From: Clostridia bacterium
GTDB taxonomy: Bacteria; Bacillota; Clostridia; Oscillospirales; CAG-272
NCBI GenBank assembly: GCA_017451975.1
Contig: JAFTNI010000130.1
Coordinates: 1-9,180, forward strand
Length of the DNA stretch: 9,180 bases
Direction: 5' to 3'
The notes below the pieces were generated by a model. It had not been told where the DNA came from and did no database searches. It saw nothing but the letters and a program-made list of their open reading frames with translations. Numbering within the stretch: the stretch's first letter is position 1; each line of letters starts with the position of its first letter. A program made the position numbers and the translations under genes. This document shows, piece after piece, positions 4,555 through 9,180 of this stretch.

Positions 4555-6924
4555 TTAGTTGAGAAGAGCCTTTGCGTTTGCGTAAGCTGTCTTAACCTGT
4601 GCGGGGTTGAGAGCCTGAGCATAGATCTTAGCGTCAACAACGGAGAAGTCGCTTGTCGGGAAGCCGGAAGGACCAACGTCGTTACCGAGAGAGAGCTGGT
4701 TAGCAAAAGCAGCGTATCTGGAGTCTGTCATCCAAAGACCTGTGGAAGCTTCCGTAGCAGAACCTGTAAGTTCGCCGTTTACATACATAGATGTGTAGAA
4801 GTTGCCATCATAGAGAACTGCTGTTGCAACAACGTGAACGAGGTCTGTTGTGTTGGGTGTTACGGAAGAATATGTGTATTTGTATGTGCTATTCTTCGTG
4901 TAGAGGCAAAGACCGGGTGTGCCTTTACCGCCTGTTGTAGCCAAGCCGAGACCGCCGTATTCAGTAGCGCAGAAGATACCCTGTGTTGTTTTTGTATTGT
5001 TTACAGCAGAGGGAGCACGGTTTACATAGAATGCTTCAATTGTAAAGCCTGCGGAACCGTTGTAAAGAGCGCTCATCTTTGTTACGTCATAATCTGTGAG
5101 TGTAACTGTAGCAGAGTCGCCGCTTGTGTATGTGGAAAGACCAACGAGCTTCTTATTAAGACCTGCGTGAACATAGTCTCTTGTTTCGATCTTAGCGCCG
5201 CCAACGAGTGTAACTGTTGCGTTACCCATCTTATCTGTTGCTGTGCCGTCTGCGTTGAAATCAACGTCAACGAGAGCATCGGGAAGCTTATCGTCGTGTT
5301 TGTCGGAAACTGTGAATGTTGTTGTAGCTTTTTCGCTCTTAGCGCCCCAAGAGTCAACTGCGATGATTTCTACTTTGTATTCTTTGCCGCCTACTACAGA
5401 GCCAAGGCCAACATTGATTGTTGCTGCCATCTTTGTAAGGTCTGTGTAGAGGTAGAAGTCGGAAAGCCATTTAACGTCTTTAAGTGTTGTGCCGTCTGTT
5501 ACGTTTGTAACTTTGATTTCGTAGTGGTGAACGAAGTTATCGTCTGTGCCTGCTTTGAATGTAAGAGCTGCAACTGTTGTGCCACCAAGGGGAGTGAGAG
5601 TTACGTTTGCTTCTGTGGGAGCCGTGGGAGCTGTGTTAGCATTTGCGCGGTCTGCCGTGTATTTTGTGAGGTGAGAGCCGTCGGGCTGAGGAGTATTGAG
5701 AACCCAAGCTTCGCCGAAGCTTTCGCCTGTTGCAAGGTCGAGTCTTGTGATTCTTACGTTGCCGTTGCCGTCAACTTCAACTACGTGACCGGAGGAAACG
5801 TTGCCTGCGTTCTGGGGAACTGTAGCGGAAACTGTGTTGGAATATCCGTCTTCGATTGCGAGGTATGCAACGGAGCCTGTGCCGATAGATGTGAACTTAT
5901 CCTGCATGATGGAGCGTTCATCGTTGATGGGGAAGTGGAGGTGGCCGGAGAATGTGATAACCTGAGGATATTTTTCGAGTGTGCTTGTGAGCTGGCTTGT
6001 GGACCAGTAGTTGCCGTTGCCCTTATCGCCGTAAAGACCGCCGTATGTGAGTTCACTGCCGTAGCATGTGTTTTCAATCATAGCGTGAACGAATACGTAA
6101 ACGTATGCGTAGGGGTCTGCTGTTGTGATAGCTTTAAGCTTAGCGTCGAGCCATTCTACTGTTTCGTCAGAGAAGGAAACCTGATTGCCTACTGTGCTGT
6201 CGCCGTAAGATTTGGGCTGAACAACGAGGAAGTGAGAGCCGTTGAGCTTCATGTAACGGCTGCCTGTAGCGAAATCGTTTTCTTCGTTTGCGAAGTAAGA
6301 ATCGCCGAGAACTTTCTTGAATGTTTCAAGTGTGAGAGCTTCGTTGGAGTATTTTGCTTCCTGGTCGTGGTTACCAAGTGTGAAGAGAAGCTCGCCGGGC
6401 ATGGACATGCCTTCGTAGATGTTTTTGAATGTTGTGATCTGTGCTTCTGTTTCGCAGATATCACCAACGATAACTACTGCATCGAGAATGGAGCTGCGGC
6501 TGTCTGCAAAAGCGAGAAGTGTGTTGAGCGCGTTAGCAAATTTAGCTTCTGTGCCGTAGCTGCCGTTTTTCTCGAGGTGAATATCGGAAATAGCAGCGAA
6601 TGTAAGAACTACGTCGTCTTCATTGAAATCTGTTTTTTCGGGAGGTGTTACGGGAGTTGTTGTACCTGTTGTGCCTGTAGTACCCGTTGTACCTGTAGTA
6701 CCCGTTGTACCTGTAGTACCCGTTGTACCTGTTGTGCCTGTAGTACCTGTAGTACCCGTTGTGCCTGTTGTAGCTGTTGTGCCTGTGGAGTTCGTTGTGC
6801 TTGTCGAACCTTTTGTGGGGCTTGTTGTAGTTGTGGAATTCGTTGTCGTTGTTGTTTCGCCACCGCAAGCAACTACAGCAAATACCATAACAAGAACGAG
6901 CAAGAGTGAAATAATCTTTTTCAT
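4555..6924 (-). CDS. Secreted lipoprotein: calcineurin-like phosphoesterase with FN3-like and LamG-like domains
   Basis: A 789-residue surface lipoprotein. The signal peptide ends in the lipobox VVAC with Cys20. A Thr/Ser/Gly stalk (about 23-95) includes twelve GTT tripeptides. The metallophosphoesterase domain (about 105-395) has every metal-binding block: SDIH (113-116), GD (154-155), GNHD (184-187), His280 and GHLH (327-330). A fibronectin-III-like domain follows (about 432-540), then a LamG/concanavalin-like sandwich (about 548-789) with GFTIEAFYV and VVATAVLYDG typical of laminin-G folds. It should cleave a phosphoester outside the cell while the C-terminal sandwich binds a glycan or surface ligand; the substrate is unknown. 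Start is ATG 6924, with an AAAGGAG site (6938-6932) seven bases before. The gene has its own promoter and terminator. Confidence 0.9.
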   Translation of the reverse strand: MKKIISLLLVLVMVFAVVACGGETTTTTNSTTTTSPTKGSTSTTNSTGTTATTGTTGTTGTTGTTGTTGTTGTTGTTGTTGTTGTTGTTTPVTPPEKTDFNEDDVVLTFAAISDIHLEKNGSYGTEAKFANALNTLLAFADSRSSILDAVVIVGDICETEAQITTFKNIYEGMSMPGELLFTLGNHDQEAKYSNEALTLETFKKVLGDSYFANEENDFATGSRYMKLNGSHFLVVQPKSYGDSTVGNQVSFSDETVEWLDAKLKAITTADPYAYVYVFVHAMIENTCYGSELTYGGLYGDKGNGNYWSTSQLTSTLEKYPQVITFSGHLHFPINDERSIMQDKFTSIGTGSVAYLAIEDGYSNTVSATVPQNAGNVSSGHVVEVDGNGNVRITRLDLATGESFGEAWVLNTPQPDGSHLTKYTADRANANTAPTAPTEANVTLTPLGGTTVAALTFKAGTDDNFVHHYEIKVTNVTDGTTLKDVKWLSDFYLYTDLTKMAATINVGLGSVVGGKEYKVEIIAVDSWGAKSEKATTTFTVSDKHDDKLPDALVDVDFNADGTATDKMGNATVTLVGGAKIETRDYVHAGLNKKLVGLSTYTSGDSATVTLTDYDVTKMSALYNGSAGFTIEAFYVNRAPSAVNNTKTTQGIFCATEYGGLGLATTGGKGTPGLCLYTKNSTYKYTYSSVTPNTTDLVHVVATAVLYDGNFYTSMYVNGELTGSATEASTGLWMTDSRYAAFANQLSLGNDVGPSGFPTSDFSVVDAKIYAQALNPAQVKTAYANAKALLN
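6658..6789 (-). repeat. 9-bp minisatellite encoding (Gly-Thr-Thr)n stalk
   Basis: Twelve uninterrupted 9-bp units (6658-6765) each encode Gly-Thr-Thr, with two degenerate units before them up to 6789. Third-codon variants (GGTACTACA and GGTACAACG types) alternate, so part of the array is an 18-bp higher-order repeat occurring about three times in a row. Unit gain or loss keeps the reading frame and would only alter stalk length. No spacers are present. Confidence 0.93.
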
Positions 6925-6931
6925 GGTAATT

Positions 6932-6997
6932 CTCCTTTAATTAAAATTTGGATTTTCACTATGCAAGTAGTATATCACGATTTTCGATTTTTGTCAA
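6932..6997 (-). promoter_or_regulatory. Consensus SigA promoter and ribosome binding site of the phosphoesterase gene
   Basis: On the minus strand TTGACA (6997-6992) and TATACT (6974-6969) are 17 bases apart, followed by AAAGGAG (6938-6932). Initiation near 6962 would give a leader of about 40 bases with no obvious structured element. Confidence 0.92.
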
Positions 6998-7052
6998 CAT
7001 TCACTTATTTGCTAAATTGACAATAAATGAATTTTGTCAGAAACGTGAAAAA

Positions 7053-8210
7053 TCAAGTAAAAAATATGTTGAAAATGCTTTGAAGTCCGAGCAAACCCAA
7101 CAAGAAAGCAAAGTTGAATACCGTGAATTTAAACAAATATCTGCCTATATTTTTGGGGTACTGCGTGGAATATTCGCGGAAGGTTATAAGCGAGGCGAGC
7201 GATGCTATAAGCGTGCCTGCGCCGCCTATATTTACGCCGAGCAGAAGCTCTCGGTAGTTTCCCGTGAAATTGGAAAGGAGAATAGCCGAGGGCACGTTGC
7301 TTATAAATTGGCAGGAAAGTGCAGAGAACACCATCGTGTTCACGCTGAGCAGGTGCGAGAAAAGGTTGCTTACGGCATCTATGCGCGACATATTGCCGGA
7401 AAAAATAAAGAAGGCGCAGAATGTGAAAAGCAAGCCGTAATCTACCTTAGCAAGCGCCTTGCGGTCGAGAATCATAAGCGCTATAATTATTATCCATAAT
7501 ACTATACTGTAGTGTACCACGTTGAAAACCATAAGAATGGAAAGCACGAAAAGCACGGAATAAATAAGAGCGCGCGGCACGTTGAGCTTTTCTTCCACGG
7601 GGTTTACTATAAGAGGTTCGTTTTTTACGAAAATTATGCAGAAAACGGTTATCATCAGAATAGAAACCACGAAGGGGAAAAGCATTATAAGCGTGAATTC
7701 ACCCACGGGGATATTGAACTTATTATATATGTAGAGGTTTTGCGGGTTGCCGAAGGGCGTTATCATACCGCCGAGGTTGGCGGCTATATTCTGCATTATA
7801 AACGTAAAGGAAAGATATTTCTGCTTGCCCGTGCTGGAAAGCGCAAAATAGCCAAGCGGCAGAAACGTTATAAGCGCCATATCGTTTGCTATGAGCATAG
7901 AGCCTATAAAGGTAATGTAAATAAGCGTTATAACGCAAAGGCGCGCGTTTTTGCAGAGCTTCACTATTTTTCTGGCGAGTATTGTGAAAAAGCGGATGTT
8001 GCGGAGCGCGCACACAACCGCGAGCACGGAGAAAAGGCAAGCGAGCGTTTTAAAATCGAAATATCCGAGGTAAGCCGCATCAGGCGGAACTATAAACGAG
8101 GTTATTGCGGCAGCGGCAATAGCGATAAGCAAAACGGTATTGCGTTTGGCAAAGCCGACGATTTCTTTTATTACCTCTTGTCTTGTGATGTGTTTTTTAG
8201 CAGAGTCCAT
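7053..8210 (-). CDS. ArsB/NhaD (SLC13-like) superfamily anion permease
   Basis: A 385-residue polytopic inner-membrane transporter with about ten to eleven hydrophobic segments. It shows the two inverted-repeat signatures of the ion transporter superfamily. The first half has LIANDMALITFLP (106-118) and GGMITPFGNPQNLYIY (147-162). The second half has ISNVPSAILL (303-312) and NIGGAGTLIASLASLI (327-342). These re-entrant loops form the substrate and cation sites in SLC13/CitMHS/ArsB proteins. The substrate (dicarboxylate, citrate, arsenite or another anion) cannot be told from sequence. No arsR, arsC or citrate-lyase gene is nearby, so an arsenic role is not supported. Start is ATG 8210 with an AAGG-type site eight bases upstream. 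It is transcribed alone from 8266-8294; no T-rich terminator is seen before the next promoter. Confidence 0.82.
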   Translation of the reverse strand: MDSAKKHITRQEVIKEIVGFAKRNTVLLIAIAAAAITSFIVPPDAAYLGYFDFKTLACLFSVLAVVCALRNIRFFTILARKIVKLCKNARLCVITLIYITFIGSMLIANDMALITFLPLGYFALSSTGKQKYLSFTFIMQNIAANLGGMITPFGNPQNLYIYNKFNIPVGEFTLIMLFPFVVSILMITVFCIIFVKNEPLIVNPVEEKLNVPRALIYSVLFVLSILMVFNVVHYSIVLWIIIIALMILDRKALAKVDYGLLFTFCAFFIFSGNMSRIDAVSNLFSHLLSVNTMVFSALSCQFISNVPSAILLSNFTGNYRELLLGVNIGGAGTLIASLASLITFREYSTQYPKNIGRYLFKFTVFNFAFLLGLLGLQSIFNIFFT

Positions 8211-8265
8211 TTTTCTACCTTCTTTAGTTAAAAAAAGATTAGCTTTTTATAGCCATAACATTTCT

Positions 8266-8294
8266 ATTATACTATATATGAATAAGTTTGTCAC
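8266..8294 (-). promoter_or_regulatory. SigA-type promoter of the permease gene
   Basis: On the minus strand GTGACA (8294-8289) and a perfect TATAAT (8271-8266) are 17 bases apart. The start codon is about 50 bases downstream of the expected start site, with an A+T-rich leader between. Confidence 0.88.
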
Positions 8295-8340
8295 GGGAAA
8301 ATGATAAAATTTAAAAAATATTGTGCAAATAAAAGGTGAG

Positions 8341-8412
8341 ATTGACATATGCTTTACCGGTATACGGGAGCGAACCCAATCGGCTATTGCCGAGAGATTT
8401 GATTCTGTGAAA
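8341..8412. other. Intergenic block of higher GC with a small hairpin, unassigned
   Basis: Between the permease promoter and the tRNA terminator lies a GC-richer block that contains TCGGC/GCCGA (8380-8384, 8389-8393), a palindromic ACCGGT and GGGAGCGAACCC. The last resembles a tRNA T-arm, but no cloverleaf can be completed around it. One minus-strand frame is open but has no start or ribosome binding site. It may be a dispersed-repeat or decayed-gene remnant. Confidence 0.3.
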
Positions 8413-8420
8413 GGTCACAC

Positions 8421-8463
8421 AAAAAAAGAAAACTCAGAATTAAATTCGGAGTTTTCTTTTTTT
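8421..8463 (-). terminator. Intrinsic terminator of the tRNA operon
   Basis: A 15-bp stem (8421-8435 with 8449-8463, AAAAAAAGAAAACTC/GAGTTTTCTTTTTTT) continues after one mismatch into GAAT/ATTC. The minus strand ends in a seven-T run. It starts directly at the tRNA-Glu CCA end. Confidence 0.88.
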
Positions 8464-8537
8464 GGTGACCCGTACGGGAATCGAACCCATGTTACAGCCG
8501 TGAAAGGGCCGTGTCTTAACCGCTTGACCAACGGGCC
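8463..8537 (-). tRNA. tRNA-Glu (anticodon TTC)
   Basis: A 75-base gene with encoded CCA. Acceptor GGCCCGT pairs with ACGGGTC; the D arm has GTC/GAC; the anticodon loop is CTTTCAC (anticodon TTC) on stem CGGCC/GGCTG; the T arm is TGGG-TTCGATT-CCCG. All are standard for bacterial tRNA-Glu. It sits four bases after the tRNA-Met gene in the same transcript. Confidence 0.97.
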
Positions 8538-8541
8538 ATTG

Positions 8542-8618
8542 TGGTAGCGGAAGTCGGATTTGAACCAACGACCTGTCGGGTATGAACCGAATGCTCTAGC
8601 CAACTGAGCTATTCCGCC
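8542..8618 (-). tRNA. Elongator tRNA-Met (anticodon CAT)
   Basis: A 77-base gene with encoded CCA. Acceptor GGCGGAA pairs with TTCCGCT (G1-U72 wobble as in other Firmicute tRNA-Met); the D arm is AGCTCAGTTGGCTAGAGC; the anticodon loop is TTCATAC; the T arm is GTTGG-TTCAAAT-CCGAC. Stem pair 27-43 is a mismatch. It lacks the initiator tRNA features and does not match the Ile2 (CAT) pattern, so elongator Met is preferred. Confidence 0.94.
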
Positions 8619-8659
8619 AAGTAGGAGCGTGCTTCAATCACTTCCTCACAACGGTGTTC

Positions 8660-8688
8660 AGTATATCACATATAAATTCGTTTGTCAA
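8660..8688 (-). promoter_or_regulatory. Consensus SigA promoter of the tRNA-Met/tRNA-Glu operon
   Basis: On the minus strand TTGACA (8688-8683) and TATACT (8665-8660) are 17 bases apart, about 35 bases upstream of the mature tRNA-Met 5' end. It is divergent from the plus-strand promoter at 8746. Confidence 0.92.
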
Positions 8689-8745
8689 TACCTTTTTTGA
8701 AATTTTTTTAATTTTTTTGAAAAAATCATATTTGGCTACGGAATG

Positions 8746-8774
8746 TTGAAATGTTCACAATTGAGTAGTATAAT
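8746..8774 (+). promoter_or_regulatory. SigA-type promoter of the plus-strand exported-protein gene
   Basis: TTGAAA (8746-8751) and TATAAT (8769-8774) are 17 bases apart. The transcript would start near 8781 and reach the ATG at 8827; a GGGGG at 8817-8821 is the only ribosome binding site candidate, five bases before the start. Confidence 0.82.
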
Positions 8775-8826
8775 GTATTATGAAAAGTTAATTATTACTA
8801 AAAATATAAATAAATCGGGGGCTTCC

Positions 8827-9180
8827 ATGAAAAAAATAATTATAATTTCTTCTGTTATAGCGGCAGTTTTGCTTACCGCGCTTATTCTGGCGCTTACGCT
8901 CGGCGGTGGTAACACTGGCACTGCGGGCACGCAGGCGACCACGGGCAGCACGGCGGAAACGACGGGCACAGGCAGCACAACGGTTACGCAAGCGACTGCG
9001 GGCACAACTGCGCCGCCCGTTATTCCCGAGCCTACAGACGAAAGCTACCTGAACTTCACGTTTCACTCGAGTATGGTAGATATTATCTGCCAAAAGCTCG
9101 CTGCCTTCTTCCCCCGGCTTACAAAGCCAGATTTCTACCGGATAAGCCTTCTCATCCACAGCCCAGATAGGAACGGTGAT
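8827..9180 (+). CDS. Exported Thr/Gly-rich protein, N-terminal part; reading doubtful after about 9063
   Basis: The frame is open from ATG 8827 to the window end (118 codons). It starts with MKKIIIISSVIAAVLLTALI, a signal or membrane anchor (about residues 1-25) without a lipobox Cys, followed by a Gly/Thr/Ala stalk (about 26-65) and a Pro-rich hinge APPVIPEP leading to DESYLNFTF. This order (anchor, Thr-rich stalk, Pro hinge, then a strand) parallels the phosphoesterase lipoprotein, whose hinge PVTPPEKTDF leads to VVLTFAAISDIH, so a phosphoesterase-type domain may have been intended next. After LNFTF (about 9063) the translation loses protein character (rare Arg codons, no recognisable motif) while the opposite strand reads well. 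The N-terminal part is well supported by promoter and composition; the last 39 codons probably are not its real sequence. Confidence 0.65.
   Translation, partial: MKKIIIISSVIAAVLLTALILALTLGGGNTGTAGTQATTGSTAETTGTGSTTVTQATAGTTAPPVIPEPTDESYLNFTFHSSMVDIICQKLAAFFPRLTKPDFYRISLLIHSPDRNGD
9064..9180 (-). CDS. Possible fragment of an unrelated gene on the opposite strand (edge, chimeric junction)
   Basis: On the minus strand the frame entering from the right edge reads ITVPIWAVDEKAYPVEIWLC (first 20 residues), then KPGEEGSELLADNIYHTR, before running into the antisense of the stalk gene. It has balanced composition with Trp, Tyr and Gly-Glu-Glu-Gly turns, reminiscent of a beta-sandwich surface or carbohydrate-binding domain, but I cannot name a family. 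Codon choice (GCT, GTT, ATC, CTT) looks unlike the GCG- and ATA-rich neighbours. It would end, artificially or by rearrangement, near 9064 where a CTCGAG hexamer lies at 9066-9071. No stop codon marks its end there. Confidence 0.4.

Noticed and set aside
6658..6789. Possible CRISPR array
   Set aside because: Units are 9 bp, coding, in frame and without spacers; it is a protein-repeat minisatellite.
4834..6909. Very long Cys- and Val-rich plus-strand frame (691 codons)
   Set aside because: It is the antisense of the phosphoesterase gene; Cys-rich runs come from reversed Thr/Ala codons, and it lacks a promoter and ribosome binding site.
7018..7039. Inverted repeat TGACAA...TTGTCA between the permease and phosphoesterase genes
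   Set aside because: Only six perfect pairs in A+T-rich DNA with no T-run; too weak to call a terminator or operator.
7053..8210. Arsenite efflux (arsB) assignment
   Set aside because: The superfamily includes many anion carriers, and no ars regulator or reductase is nearby, so only the superfamily is named.
6948..8231. Lys/Arg/His/Tyr-rich plus-strand frames opposite the permease
   Set aside because: Composition is that of antisense to membrane-protein codons; the minus strand has clear transporter motifs and a promoter.
8323..8547. Plus-strand frame containing GDPYGNRTHVTAV
   Set aside because: This is the familiar false protein produced by reading the antisense strand of tRNA-Glu.

Overview
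The window looks like chromosomal DNA from an anaerobic, low-to-mid GC Firmicute, most likely a gut-type clostridium. The evidence is the strong SigA-type promoters with exact 17-nt spacers, AGGAGG-like ribosome binding sites, A+T-rich intergenic gaps, a typical clostridial lipoprotein signal, Firmicute-type tRNA-Glu and tRNA-Met, and a TP0381/YwaF-type membrane protein. No species can be named from the sequence. Nearly all genes lie on the minus strand; the one clear plus-strand gene starts at 8827.

Layout, left to right. 1-189 (-): 5' part of a DUF559 endonuclease-like gene, preceded by a GC-rich hairpin repeat. 292-636 (-): a small acidic protein of unknown function, whose promoter sits inside the terminator of the next unit. 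833-2534 (-): a two-gene operon of a YwaF/TP0381 (TMEM164-like) and a YhhN (TMEM86-like) membrane protein, with a 14-nt overlap. 2717-4198 (-): a flotillin with its own terminator. 4277-4450 (-): the flotillin control region, consisting of a consensus promoter, an RNA leader that I read as a yybP-ykoY manganese riboswitch, and an intrinsic terminator that shares its 5' arm with the riboswitch P1 helix. 4555-6924 (-): a large secreted lipoprotein with a Thr-Thr-Gly minisatellite stalk, a calcineurin-like phosphoesterase domain, a fibronectin-III-like domain and a LamG-like domain. 7053-8210 (-): an ArsB/NhaD-type anion permease. 8463-8618 (-): tRNA-Met and tRNA-Glu with promoter and terminator. 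8827 onward (+): a membrane-anchored, Thr/Gly-rich exported protein whose reading appears to break near 9063, where the opposite strand becomes the more protein-like one.

How the genes may work together. Most units have their own promoter and terminator, so this is a run of small independent units with an envelope theme. The most notable regulatory signal is the Mn-riboswitch-like leader in front of a flotillin, a scaffold gene that I do not know as a member of that regulon. The most notable gene pairing is the YwaF/YhhN operon: the animal relatives of these two families act on ether phospholipids (plasmalogens), lipids that many anaerobic clostridia make, so the pair is a candidate plasmalogen-remodelling unit, next to a membrane-domain scaffold. 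The last 120 bases need caution, because they may mark an assembly chimera or a real rearrangement.
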